NCBI RefSeq assembly: GCF_001499855.1
Contig: NZ_LQIK01000001.1
Location: 310,001 to 374,000, forward strand
Source of the DNA: Mycobacterium sp. GA-0227b
Lineage (GTDB): Bacteria > Actinomycetota > Actinomycetes > Mycobacteriales > Mycobacteriaceae
DNA length: 64,000 nucleotides
Reading direction: 5' to 3'
The translations under genes and the position numbers were made by a program. Below are positions 8,107 to 17,643 of this stretch, piece after piece. The notes beneath the pieces were generated by a model, which did no database searches, was not told the DNA's origin, and was given only the letters and a program-made list of their open reading frames with translations. The first letter of the stretch is position 1. Each line of letters opens with the position of its first letter.

Positions 8107-11100
8107 ATGTCCAACTTCGCCTTCCTCCACACGGTCGGTTGGCCCGAGATGCACGCCGACTGCGCGCGGGCGGAGAGCTACGCCACCAGCGACCCCCGGT
8201 CAGCCTGCTTTTACAGCCGCCGCACCGTCGAATTGTTGGTCGACTACTTGTATGACGTTCTAGTCTTGCCGGTGCCGTACAAGAACGACCTTGCCGCCAA
8301 GATCAACGATCCGAAGTTCAAGTCTAAAGTCGGCGTCGGGATCGCGACCAAGTTGAACCTGATCCGCAAGCTCGGCAACACTGCTGTCCACGATTCGCAG
8401 CCCATCCCGCCGCGGGCCGCGTTGGATGTGTTGCGCGAACTGCACCACGTGATGCTGTGGGCGACATTCCGGTATTCGACTCAGCCGCAGTCAGTTCCGA
8501 TGAGGGCCGCGTTCGATCCGAAGATCGCGGCGAAGGCCGCACCGTTGTCCCGGCAGGAGGTCGCCCAGCTTGCGGCGAAGTTCGCGGCACAGGACGAGGC
8601 ACACGCGGAGGCGCTGGCCGAGAAGGACGAGCTTGCCGCTGCGCAGGCCGCCGAGATCGCCGCACTGCGCGACGCGATCAAGAAAGCCCAAGTCGCCAAC
8701 CAGCAGACTGACGACCGCGACTACAACGAAGCCGAGACCCGAGATCGGTTCATCGACGTCATGCTCGCCGAAGCAGGCTGGCCCCTGACAGACACCAAGG
8801 ACCGCGAGTACCCGGTTACCGGCATGCCGAACGGCGACGGCAAGGGGTTTGTCGACTACGTCTTGTGGGGTGCAGACGGTCTCCCGTTGGCGATCGTCGA
8901 GGCCAAACGGACGACCAAGAGCCCGCAGGTCGGCCAGCAGCAGGCCAAGCTCTACGCCGACTGCCTGGAGAACATGACCGGCCGACGGCCGATCATCTTC
9001 TACACCAACGGCTTCGAGCACTGGGTCTGGGATGACACCGGCGGCTACCCTCCGCGGGATATCCAGGGTTTCTACACCCGGGACGAGCTTGAGCTCTTGA
9101 TCCAACGCCGCGACACCCACAAACCGTTGTCCGACACGCCGATCGACTCGGCAATTGTGGAGCGCCACTATCAGCACCGCGCCATTCGCGCGATCGACGA
9201 CGCATTCACCGCTAAGGAACGCGAAGCCCTATTGGTGATGGCCACCGGGTCGGGCAAGACCCGCACCGTCATCGCGCTGGTGAAGCAGCTGATGGAAGCC
9301 AACTGGGTCAAACGGGTCCTGTTCCTCGCCGACCGCACAGCTCTGGTCACCCAGGCCGCCAACGCGTTCAAGGCGCATCTGCCTGATGTGACCACCGTGA
9401 ATCTGGTGACCGAGAAGATCACCGACGGCCGGGTATACGTGTGCACCTACCCGACGATGATGAACCTCATCAACGACACCGACTCTGGCATTAGGAAGTT
9501 CGGACCCGGCTACTTCGACCTCCTCGTCATCGACGAAGCCCACCGGTCGGTCTACCAAAAGTACCGGGCCATCTTCGACTGGTACGACTCACTGCTCGTC
9601 GGCCTGACCGCCACCCCTAAAGACGAAGTCGACCACAACACCTACCGACTCTTCCGCCTCGAAGACGGCGTACCCACTGACGCCTACAGCCTCGACGACG
9701 CCGTCAAGGAAGGCTTCCTGGTACCAGCTGTCGGAATCTCCGTCGGCACCAAGTTCCTGCGTCAAGGCATCCGCTACGCCGATCTCTCCGAAGAGGAGAA
9801 GGACGACTGGGATGCCCTGGACTGGGGCGACGAGGACCCACCTGACGAGGTGAGCTCAGAGGAGATCAACCGGTTCCTGTTCAACGAGGACACCGTCGAC
9901 AAGGTGCTCGCCGAACTGATGAGCAAGGGCCACCGCGTCGCCGAGGGCGACCGGCTCGGCAAGACCATCATCTTCGCCAAGAACCAAGCCCACGCCGAGT
10001 TCATCGCGCGACGCTTTGACGTCCAATATCCGCAGTACGCCGGAACATTCGCCCGTGTCATCACCCACAGCACTGCCTATGCCCAGTCGCTGATTGACGA
10101 TTTCTCCGTCACCGACAAGGCCCCACACATCGCCATATCGGTCGACATGCTCGACACCGGCATCGATGTCCCCGACGTGGTCAACCTCGTCTTTTTTAAG
10201 CTTGTTCGGTCCAAGACCAAGTTTTGGCAGATGATCGGCCGCGGGACCCGCCTACGCCCCGATCTCTTCGGCCCCGGCAAGGACAAGCAGAACTTCTACG
10301 TCTTCGACTTCTGCGGCAACCTCGAATTCTTCAGCCAGGACCTGCAGGGATCCGAAGGCTCGTTCCAGAAGTCATTGAACCAGCGGCTGTTCGAAACGCG
10401 CCTTGGCCTGATCACCGCAATCGACCACGCCTGGCCGCCCTCGGAGGCAGAACCCGACGAGGGGCAGGGCACCGAGACCGAAAGAGGATTGCGGGTCGAT
10501 GTTGCGTGGTCGCTCCATCGGGCCGTCACGGGAATGAACCTGGACAACTTTCTGGTGCGACCCCACCGCCGGCTGGTCGAGCAATACTCGCAATGGCCGG
10601 CCTGGACGTCTCTGACGCCCGATGTCGCAGGCGATGTCGCCGAACACCTCGCAGGGCTGCCGTCAGCGCACAAGGACGAGGACGAGGACGCCAAGCGCTT
10701 CGACATGCTCGTCTTGCGCCGTCAACTCGCCCAACTCGAAGGCGACGCTGTCGCGGCCGAACGGCTACGCGAACAGATCCAGAACATCGCAATTGGCCTG
10801 CTGAGCCAGACAGCGATCCCGTCGGTGAAGGCACAAGAGGGGCTTCTCGAAGAGGTCGGCGGGGATGAGTGGTGGGTTGACGTCACCCTGCCGATGCTCG
10901 AATCGGTGCGGCGCAAGCTACGCGGTTTGCTCCGGTTCCTGGAGAAGGCGAAACGGAACCAGGTCTATACCGACTTCGCCGACGAACTCAGCGAAGCCAC
11001 CCTCGTTGATCTCCCGGGGATCACGCCCGGCACCAACTGGGAACGCTTCCAAGCCAAGGCCCGCGCGTATCTCAGACAGCACCAGGATCACGTTGCGCTG

Positions 11101-11562
11101 CAACGGTTACGACGCAATAGACCCTTGACCCCGGATGACCTCGCCTCGTTGGAGCAGATGCTCGTCGAGAGCGGTACGGGAGAGCAAGCCGATATCGAGC
11201 TGGCCAAGGAGCAGTCGCATGGCCTGGGGTTGTTCGTGCGGTCACTAGTCGGGCTGGACCGCGAAGCCGCCGCTGAAGCCTTCGGCGCATACCTGGACGG
11301 CACGAAGTTCAATGCCGACCAGATCCGCTTCGTGAACCTCATCATCACCGAACTGACAGCCAACGGCTTCGTAGAACCTGTGCGGCTCTACGAGTCGCCG
11401 TACATCGACCACGCACCGACGGGTCCCGACGACGTGTTTGGCGAGGCGGATGTTGACAACATCGTGACGATCCTGAACACCGTGCGGGACAACGCAGCTC
11501 CTGCCACTCGCGCAGCAGCGCAACCTCATGCCAATGAACAGGGAGAGATCGGCTTTGGATAA
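8107..11562 (+). CDS. hsdR: HsdR, type I RM restriction/translocase subunit with N-terminal DUF4145-like domain
   Basis: Motor-nuclease subunit that translocates and cuts unmodified DNA. 1151 residues. N-terminal DUF4145-like region (about 1-130, FYSRRTVELLVDYLYD), then an Ala/Glu-rich coiled coil (about 135-205), a PD-(D/E)XK nuclease region (IVEAKRT near residue 260), and a superfamily 2 helicase. Helicase motifs are MATGSGKT, VIDEAHRS, GLTATP and the motif VI region QMIGRGTRLR; the C-terminal EcoEI-type domain follows. This order is typical of the EcoEI/type IB HsdR group. Its last codons overlap the next gene, so the RM operon has four genes. Confidence 0.94.
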   Translation: MSNFAFLHTVGWPEMHADCARAESYATSDPRSACFYSRRTVELLVDYLYDVLVLPVPYKNDLAAKINDPKFKSKVGVGIATKLNLIRKLGNTAVHDSQPIPPRAALDVLRELHHVMLWATFRYSTQPQSVPMRAAFDPKIAAKAAPLSRQEVAQLAAKFAAQDEAHAEALAEKDELAAAQAAEIAALRDAIKKAQVANQQTDDRDYNEAETRDRFIDVMLAEAGWPLTDTKDREYPVTGMPNGDGKGFVDYVLWGADGLPLAIVEAKRTTKSPQVGQQQAKLYADCLENMTGRRPIIFYTNGFEHWVWDDTGGYPPRDIQGFYTRDELELLIQRRDTHKPLSDTPIDSAIVERHYQHRAIRAIDDAFTAKEREALLVMATGSGKTRTVIALVKQLMEANWVKRVLFLADRTALVTQAANAFKAHLPDVTTVNLVTEKITDGRVYVCTYPTMMNLINDTDSGIRKFGPGYFDLLVIDEAHRSVYQKYRAIFDWYDSLLVGLTATPKDEVDHNTYRLFRLEDGVPTDAYSLDDAVKEGFLVPAVGISVGTKFLRQGIRYADLSEEEKDDWDALDWGDEDPPDEVSSEEINRFLFNEDTVDKVLAELMSKGHRVAEGDRLGKTIIFAKNQAHAEFIARRFDVQYPQYAGTFARVITHSTAYAQSLIDDFSVTDKAPHIAISVDMLDTGIDVPDVVNLVFFKLVRSKTKFWQMIGRGTRLRPDLFGPGKDKQNFYVFDFCGNLEFFSQDLQGSEGSFQKSLNQRLFETRLGLITAIDHAWPPSEAEPDEGQGTETERGLRVDVAWSLHRAVTGMNLDNFLVRPHRRLVEQYSQWPAWTSLTPDVAGDVAEHLAGLPSAHKDEDEDAKRFDMLVLRRQLAQLEGDAVAAERLREQIQNIAIGLLSQTAIPSVKAQEGLLEEVGGDEWWVDVTLPMLESVRRKLRGLLRFLEKAKRNQVYTDFADELSEATLVDLPGITPGTNWERFQAKARAYLRQHQDHVALQRLRRNRPLTPDDLASLEQMLVESGTGEQADIELAKEQSHGLGLFVRSLVGLDREAAAEAFGAYLDGTKFNADQIRFVNLIITELTANGFVEPVRLYESPYIDHAPTGPDDVFGEADVDNIVTILNTVRDNAAPATRAAAQPHANEQGEIGFG

Positions 11563-13879
11563 GAAGTTCACCAGCGGTGACACGCCGTTAGGCGACCTGC
11601 TTCGTCAGGCCGGACACGGGACCCTGCAGCTACCCGATTTTCAGAGAAACTGGGTATGGGATGACGGGCATATCAGCAGTCTGCTGGCCTCGATCTCGTT
11701 GTCTTACCCTATCGGCGCGGTCATGACGTTGCGAACGGGCAACCCAGATGTGAAGTTCAAGCCACGGGCCTTGGAGGGTGCCAAAGCCGCTGCAACGGTC
11801 GAGCCTGAATTGCTGCTCCTCGACGGGCAGCAGCGCATTACGTCACTGTACTTAGCGCTGGGCTCCGGAGAACCTGTGCCAACGCGAGACGCACGCGGCA
11901 ATTCGATTCACCGGAGGTACTTTGCGGACATAGCGAAGTGCATAGATCCCGACCAGGATCGTGAAGAGGCGATTCTCTCGGTGTCCGCTGACGGCATGCT
12001 CCGAGGCAGGGGCGAGGTGGGCGTAGATGTCTCATCACTGCAGGGACAGGTTGACGCCGGACTGTTCCCGCTAGAGATTGTGCTGGATGCGGCGAAGACT
12101 AGGAAATGGATGAGGCAGTTCTGCGCGTCCGACGGCGCTGACGCGGACACACGTATCGAGCAGTGGGATGCTTTTGAAGAAGCGGTAGTTCACAACTTCG
12201 AGCGATACACCGTTCCATCAATCGAACTGGCTAAGATGACGCCGAAAGAGGCTGTCTGCCAGGTGTTCGAGAAGGTCAACACCGGCGGTGTTTCCCTGAC
12301 CGTTTTCGAATTGCTCACCGCGACCTTCGCCGCAGATGACTTCGCCCTGCGTGATGATTGGGCTGAGCGTGCGAAGTTGCTGGCGGAACACCATGTTCTC
12401 GGTTCGTTTCGGTCGACAGACTTCCTCCAGATCATCAGCTTGCTCGCGACATACCATCGCCGGGCACTACACCTAGAAAACCACCCGGGAGATGATCGTG
12501 CGCCCGCGACGTCATGTAAGCGAAGGGACGTGCTTCGCCTGACGGTGAATGACTACCAATCTTGGGCTGACACGGTGACCGATGCGCTGCCCAAGGTGGT
12601 CCGTTTCCTCCACGCCGAGAGAGTTTTCAAGGAGTCCGACCTGCCTTACCCGACCCAGTTGGTACCTCTTACTGCGATCTTCGTAATTCTGGGCGACCGA
12701 GCTGAAAGTCACGGTGTCGCCGAGATGTTGCGTCGGTGGTACTGGTGCGGTGTCTTCGGTGAAATGTACGGCACATCAACCGAAACACGGTTCGCCAATG
12801 ATCTTCAGGACGTTGTTAGCTGGGTTAAGAACGGTGCGGATGAACCGCGAACCATCCGTGAGTCGCAACTTCAGGCCGGACGCCTCGTTCGCTTGCAAAC
12901 GAGGAACAGCGCAGCTTACAAGGGTCTGTACGCTCTTCAGATGAAGCGCGGGGGACGAGATTTCCGTACTGGCAACACTATTGACTTGCATGCGTATCTC
13001 GACGATGCGATCGACATTCACCACATCTTCCCGCAGGACTGGTGCCGCGCCAACGGCGTGCAGCGGTGGATCATGAACAGTATCGTCAACAAGACGGCTA
13101 TTGACTCAAGAACCAATCGACGGATCGGCGGCAGTGCGCCAAGCGTCTATGTAGAGCGGCTGCAGAAGAATGAGAAGATCTCCCCCGAAGAACTCGACGC
13201 AATTCTGAGTTCGCACGACATTGACCCTATTGCTTTGAGAGCAGACGACTTTGAGGAGTTCTTCACAAAGCGCCTCGAACGTCTGATCAAGCAAGTCGAG
13301 TCAGCCACGGGGAAGGCCGTAACGCGCAGCCAGGATGGATTCGATTCACCCTTCGCACGTACCGACAGCAGTGGCGATGCCGAAGGGATAGTCGCCGTTG
13401 CAAAGGCGGGGGAGAGCAGAATCGTCGAGTTCAAATCAACGGCGCTCAAGAACCTTCGAACCGGTGAGCGCGACTCGCAGATGGAGTGGGCCATCGTAAA
13501 GACCCTGGCCGGCTTCATGAATGGCAACGGTGGATCACTACTGGTCGGAGTCGCGGACGACGGGACTTTGCTTGGCATCGAGCAAGACTTTGCGATGCTT
13601 GGGAAGAAGCAGGATAGTGACGGATGGGAGCTCTGGCTCACCGACCGCATCTCATCGTCACTCGGCAAGGTGGCTGCCGCAGACCTCCGGACGACGATCT
13701 GCGAAATAGAGGACCACACGATCGCCAGGATCGACGTAGGTCCTGCGGCAGCGCCAGTTTTTGCGACCACGATCAAAGGTGAGAAGCGCCAAGCCTTTTT
13801 CGTCCGTGTGAACAACTCCACTCAGGAACTATCCGGGCAGGAAGCCCACGACTATCAACGTCGCCGCTGGCCAAGCTAG
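11555..13879 (+). CDS. DUF262/DUF1524-like protein fused to a Schlafen AlbA_2-like domain
   Basis: About 774 residues. The N-terminal part is a GmrSD/DUF262 domain: PDFQRNWVW, then LLLDGQQRITSLYLAL, the ParB-like DGQQR motif that in GmrS uses nucleotide hydrolysis. The middle has IDIHHIFPQDWC, resembling the DUF1524 His-Me nuclease motif. The last 150-160 residues (SRIVEFKSTALKN, then NGGSLLVGVADDGTLLGI) look like an AlbA_2 (Schlafen-type) domain. Start taken as TTG 11555, which overlaps the hsdR stop (TTGGATAA) and has GGGAGAG upstream; ATG 11528 and ATG 11534 are alternatives. Translationally linked to hsdR, so probably an anti-phage effector added to the RM operon. Function inferred. Confidence 0.85.
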   Translation: MDKKFTSGDTPLGDLLRQAGHGTLQLPDFQRNWVWDDGHISSLLASISLSYPIGAVMTLRTGNPDVKFKPRALEGAKAAATVEPELLLLDGQQRITSLYLALGSGEPVPTRDARGNSIHRRYFADIAKCIDPDQDREEAILSVSADGMLRGRGEVGVDVSSLQGQVDAGLFPLEIVLDAAKTRKWMRQFCASDGADADTRIEQWDAFEEAVVHNFERYTVPSIELAKMTPKEAVCQVFEKVNTGGVSLTVFELLTATFAADDFALRDDWAERAKLLAEHHVLGSFRSTDFLQIISLLATYHRRALHLENHPGDDRAPATSCKRRDVLRLTVNDYQSWADTVTDALPKVVRFLHAERVFKESDLPYPTQLVPLTAIFVILGDRAESHGVAEMLRRWYWCGVFGEMYGTSTETRFANDLQDVVSWVKNGADEPRTIRESQLQAGRLVRLQTRNSAAYKGLYALQMKRGGRDFRTGNTIDLHAYLDDAIDIHHIFPQDWCRANGVQRWIMNSIVNKTAIDSRTNRRIGGSAPSVYVERLQKNEKISPEELDAILSSHDIDPIALRADDFEEFFTKRLERLIKQVESATGKAVTRSQDGFDSPFARTDSSGDAEGIVAVAKAGESRIVEFKSTALKNLRTGERDSQMEWAIVKTLAGFMNGNGGSLLVGVADDGTLLGIEQDFAMLGKKQDSDGWELWLTDRISSSLGKVAAADLRTTICEIEDHTIARIDVGPAAAPVFATTIKGEKRQAFFVRVNNSTQELSGQEAHDYQRRRWPS

Positions 13880-13957
13880 CGACCATCACGAGTCCCCGAC
13901 AACCGGGTCTAACTCTTTCGTCGGAATACGGGACATGCGCCGCATGGATTTGGCCAG

Positions 13958-15790
13958 TCAGAGCGGAGATCGCTCGTGCTCGGAAACGATGCTGCGAAGC
14001 CACGCTTCAAGGGGCCTGATGGCGCGGGGAAGACCCGTACGCGAGCTCAAGTGCTCTCGAAGTAGCGCGGACGGCAGATGAGGCTTCACCTTGCCGGACT
14101 TTCTGCCTGTGGAGTTCCAGCCCTTGGAACCCAACCACGAGGCCATGTCCGCCTTGCCCTGGGCTCCTTGCGCGAACTTCTCTGCTGTGGCTTTGTCGAC
14201 CTGATTCTCTCCGTCCGGGCCGAGCTTCTCGGCGAGGTCCGCCTGCCTCATGGTGTCGAGCAGGAGGCCTTCCAGATCTGACGCAAGCACGAACGCATCC
14301 CATGCATCTAGCATCGCGTTCAGTGCTGCCTGTTGCTCAAGCGCCGCGGTGAGGTGTGTGACTTCAGTGTCCGCCAGGCCGCACAGCTCCAAGAGCTCGT
14401 CCTGCGGCGGCCGCGGATCCTTGGCCTTCAGGATCTCTAGCAGCTTGCGCTTCCCGTTACCGCCGGCCTTATGCAGCCCATCCTTGTCTGTGACGACGTA
14501 GGCCTGAACTCCGAAGAGCTGCGCGAGGCGGATGAGATGGGGGATGTTGTCAATGCTCGATGCTTCAACCACGGTTATTCCCAGGGCATAGTGGCCGCCA
14601 GGCCCGCCCGTGATCTTCTGAAGCAGGTAGTCGATAAGCAGTTTGTCGCCGTGCCCCTCGACGAGGACCACCGCATTCGCAAACACCAGTTCGCTGTTGG
14701 TCGCGTCGCAGTACCTCGACAACCTGCCCTCTTCGGCTTCGGACATTTCCTGGCGCTTTGCCGTGTAGTTCATCCCGGAGGGGCTCAGCGGTAGTCGGAC
14801 GATGCGGCGGACGGAGAAGGAATCCACCAGAACGGGGCTGTGGGTCGTTACAAGGAGCTGCGCGTCTTGGGAGATGTCGCGAAGAATCTTCGCCATCGCC
14901 CGCTGGGTCTGCGGATGGAGGAACGCCTCGGGCTCCTCAATCACAAATACAACCCGGCCTGCTGTCTGACTGCTCCTAGAAGCGACGTACCGGAGAATAC
15001 CTAGAACCATTGCGGACTGGAACCCCGTGCCGCGCTCGCCGATTGAGACCTCGATCTCGTCCTTGCTCGTGATGACGGCTTCTTTGAGCATGCCGCGTAG
15101 CGCGTGCCGGGAATCCGGCAGCTTGATACCGAGATCACGTTCGCGGAAGGGCAACTCGGAGGCGACAGCCTTCATGGAGTCACTCAGTACGCTATGAACG
15201 AGTTTCTCGACTGGAGCAATTGCGTCCTCGAACTCTCTCTGCAACTGAGTTTTTCGCGAACCACCCGAGCGTACTAGTACGCCTTCGAGGGTCTCGTGCA
15301 GTCGAAGTAGAGACTGGTCGTTCTCGCCCTGACCTGTCTCGCTCACACGGACGGACGGGATCTTGACGAAGCTGAAGGACTCCAGCACGCGTTCGTAGTG
15401 TTCGCGGGCACGTGGTGATTTGCGGCTTGCGGCATAGCCGATCGTTCCACCCCGGGTACAGGAGATCTTGACCCAGAACGTTCCATTCCTCACCAGAGCG
15501 TCCGAGAAAAACTGTTTCTCGTCCTCAGTGAGGCCGCCGAACTGCACCTGAATGCTCGACATCATTCGCGGCCCGCCGTTTACGTAGTAGTCGTGCAAGG
15601 GCTTCAACCTCAGGAGGTCTGCGCTCGACGGGTCCGCGAAGAATGTCTCGAGAACGCGGAGGAGCGAGGATTTGCCGGCGTTGTTTGGACCGGCGATGAG
15701 CTGCAGCGCAGGATCAACCTCGACGCTCAGGTTCTCGAACCCGAGGAGTCGTTCGACGTCAATACGGTCGATGTACACGAAGCTCAACAT
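13958..15790 (-). CDS. OLD-family endonuclease-like protein: SMC/RecF-type ATPase with TOPRIM
   Basis: About 610 residues. N-terminal ABC-type ATPase: Walker A GPNNAGKSS (residues about 29-37), signature-like GERGTGFQSA, Walker B FVIEEPEAFLHP and switch His in TTHSPVLVDS. A C-terminal TOPRIM nuclease region follows (VLVEGHGDKLL, VVTDKDGL with acidic residues). This is the order of OLD (overcoming lysogenization defect) proteins, many of which act in phage defence, alone or as Gabija-type systems. No UvrD-like GajB partner is next to it. Start ATG 15790 chosen because the conserved MLSFVYIDRIDV begins there; the frame extends far upstream without similarity. Convergent with the DUF262 gene, 78 bp apart. 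Confidence 0.85.
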   Translation of the reverse strand: MLSFVYIDRIDVERLLGFENLSVEVDPALQLIAGPNNAGKSSLLRVLETFFADPSSADLLRLKPLHDYYVNGGPRMMSSIQVQFGGLTEDEKQFFSDALVRNGTFWVKISCTRGGTIGYAASRKSPRAREHYERVLESFSFVKIPSVRVSETGQGENDQSLLRLHETLEGVLVRSGGSRKTQLQREFEDAIAPVEKLVHSVLSDSMKAVASELPFRERDLGIKLPDSRHALRGMLKEAVITSKDEIEVSIGERGTGFQSAMVLGILRYVASRSSQTAGRVVFVIEEPEAFLHPQTQRAMAKILRDISQDAQLLVTTHSPVLVDSFSVRRIVRLPLSPSGMNYTAKRQEMSEAEEGRLSRYCDATNSELVFANAVVLVEGHGDKLLIDYLLQKITGGPGGHYALGITVVEASSIDNIPHLIRLAQLFGVQAYVVTDKDGLHKAGGNGKRKLLEILKAKDPRPPQDELLELCGLADTEVTHLTAALEQQAALNAMLDAWDAFVLASDLEGLLLDTMRQADLAEKLGPDGENQVDKATAEKFAQGAQGKADMASWLGSKGWNSTGRKSGKVKPHLPSALLREHLSSRTGLPRAIRPLEAWLRSIVSEHERSPL

Positions 15791-16004
15791 ACTGTGGTCG
15801 CCCACACGCGGACCTCTGTCAAGGGCAACGGCTGATGTGCGGCGCGGCGACGGATGCGTGGTCTCCGAAACACCCCGGTTCTTGGGATACCGAAGCTGCG
15901 GGCTGGGCTCCTGGAGCGGACATGTGGCCGCGTCATGGCGAGCTGGAAACCGCGCCGTAGGTCGGACAACAATCGCATTCAGATGCTGAGAAGGCGCGCG
16001 CCTT

Positions 16005-16466
16005 TCAATTGCGTTGTCGCAATAGACGCCAGATGCGTGACAGGCGATTGACCCGTTTGTTCTGGTGCGAGACCCTATTGGCTTCAGGTTCGTGGTCCCC
16101 TGCGTCTTCGTAAAAGCGCTGCTTTGCGCGCCTGTCGGCGGCGCGGAGGGCTTCGACACGAGCTGTCGGCACAGTCTCACACCAAAGCACTTGGCCCTGT
16201 TTGATCCAGTAGTGAGAGGCGCAGGCCAAGCTGCTGTTGTTGACTGATGGGCTGAGTGACACCGTTTCGCCGTCGAAGGTGATCCGCCAGTCGGTCGGCG
16301 AGAGTGCGTTGACCACTTCATGTCCGCATCCGCAGGCGCACAGGTGCACGGTGGTGGCGTACTCGATGCAGACATAGAGGGTTGATGGTTCGAGGTGCCG
16401 GTATGGAGGTACCTCGGAGACGAAGCGGTGGCCGAACACGGATGCGGCGCGGGATATGTCAGGCAT
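16005..16466 (-). CDS. DUF6527-family protein of the ubiquitin-like operon
   Basis: 153 residues, third gene of the multi-ubiquitin operon; its start overlaps the stop of the E1-like gene by 8 bases. A Cys-rich cluster CACGCGHE, followed by a region with SLACASHYWI and VLWCE, suggests a metal-binding fold; the tail is basic. It resembles the DUF6527 family that I recall beside ThiF/multi-ubiquitin genes in bacteria. Biochemical role unknown to me; because of its conserved neighbourhood it is a candidate conjugation factor (E2 or E3-like) or a peptidase of the pathway, but that is inference. Confidence 0.72.
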   Translation of the reverse strand: MPDISRAASVFGHRFVSEVPPYRHLEPSTLYVCIEYATTVHLCACGCGHEVVNALSPTDWRITFDGETVSLSPSVNNSSLACASHYWIKQGQVLWCETVPTARVEALRAADRRAKQRFYEDAGDHEPEANRVSHQNKRVNRLSRIWRLLRQRN

Positions 16467-17643
16467 GGTCGGGGCCGACGTTGTCGATCTCGTTAGTTGC
16501 CAGGGTGTAGTTGGTCGAGTCGATGGGGTTCAAGTCTGCGTAGAAGCCTAGGGCCTTTTTGAACGCGACGACGGCGAGCGCCGCGTTGAGGGCGTTGAGT
16601 TCGGCGAGTTGCACGCCGTGCTGGTAGGCGTCATCTCCGATGTCGCCGAGGGAGATCTGTGAGCGCGCGGCTGTGCGGCTCTTTTCGTGGGGACGGCTGA
16701 TGGTGGTGCGGACTATGCCGCTCAGTGCATCGTCGATGACGTCGACGCCGATGCCGGTGTCGACGAAGGGAATGCCGCGTTGCTCGCAGCGGTCGATGAT
16801 GATCTTCTTCGCGGGCCCGTCGTCGATGCACACGAAGACGAACGCCATGTCGTCGATGCCATCGATCGTGTTCTCGTCGAGTGCAGTCTGGTGGGGGACG
16901 ATTCCGCGGTGCATCGCCGTGTACCGGGCAGTGTGGTAGTCGACCTTGGCCACGTGATTGAGCAGCTCGTCCAGTGTTGCAGCGCCGGGGCTGCGAAAGG
17001 CGTTGTGCTGGAGAAAGTCATCGTCGTCGAAGAGGTGGATTTCGCGGATCGGTGTCTTCGCTAGGAAGTCCAGGACGTAGCTGCCGGTGCCGCCGAGTCC
17101 GATGATTGCGACCTTCGGCACGGCCAGCTTGGAGGTGACGGCTGTGATGCCGGCACGGCTGGATGCGGTGTCGAGGTATACCAGGGGCGAGTCGTCGGCG
17201 TCGTCGGTGAGCGGCGGGTAAGTCTGTGCAGACACGGTGGGATCGATGGCCTGCGCTCGGCTAGTCAGGAGATTGGCGTAGGTGGTCATCTTGGCGAAGT
17301 AGTCGGGGTAGCCGACTGCTGGCTTGTGGCTGAAGGTGTGATTAGTCGTCAGCTGAGCGTTGATCTGCTGGGGTTGGGAGTCGATGACCATTTCACGCAG
17401 CGGGGTTCCGTCGGGGTGGCAGGGCATTTCGCCGATGAACCGTACGACGTGATCACTCGGTGTGGCGGTGACCTGTCCGGCCAGGGTGAGTTCGGAGACG
17501 AGGGTGCCGCGCGCTACCCGGCGGTCGGCGGTGACGTAGGGCACATCAGACAGCAGGAGGTGCGCGCCGACGATCGAGACTGCGTAGCCCTGATCGCGCA
17601 GGCGACGCAGGTCGGGGCTAAGACTTATCGGAATGCTGGACAC
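16459..17643 (-). CDS. ThiF/E1-like adenylyltransferase (DUF6791-type N-terminus) of a ubiquitin-like system
   Basis: 394 residues. The C-terminal half is a ThiF/MoeB/E1 domain: nucleotide-binding loop IIGLGGTGSYVLD at about 180, then HLFDDDDFLQHNAFR, matching the Asp-rich strand and the Asn/Arg of E1 active sites, and later FVCIDDGPAKK and IPFVDTG. E1 enzymes adenylate the C-terminus of a ubiquitin-like protein and often pass it to a Cys; candidate Cys residues are in VFVCIDD and DRCEQRG. The N-terminal 150 residues (PYVTADRRVARGTLVS, GEMPCHPDG, HTFSHKP) match the DUF6791-type extension, with a conserved-looking Cys. GTG start at 17643 lies inside the multi-ubiquitin gene (26-base overlap), implying coupled translation. 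Confidence 0.85.
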   Translation of the reverse strand: MSSIPISLSPDLRRLRDQGYAVSIVGAHLLLSDVPYVTADRRVARGTLVSELTLAGQVTATPSDHVVRFIGEMPCHPDGTPLREMVIDSQPQQINAQLTTNHTFSHKPAVGYPDYFAKMTTYANLLTSRAQAIDPTVSAQTYPPLTDDADDSPLVYLDTASSRAGITAVTSKLAVPKVAIIGLGGTGSYVLDFLAKTPIREIHLFDDDDFLQHNAFRSPGAATLDELLNHVAKVDYHTARYTAMHRGIVPHQTALDENTIDGIDDMAFVFVCIDDGPAKKIIIDRCEQRGIPFVDTGIGVDVIDDALSGIVRTTISRPHEKSRTAARSQISLGDIGDDAYQHGVQLAELNALNAALAVVAFKKALGFYADLNPIDSTNYTLATNEIDNVGPDHA

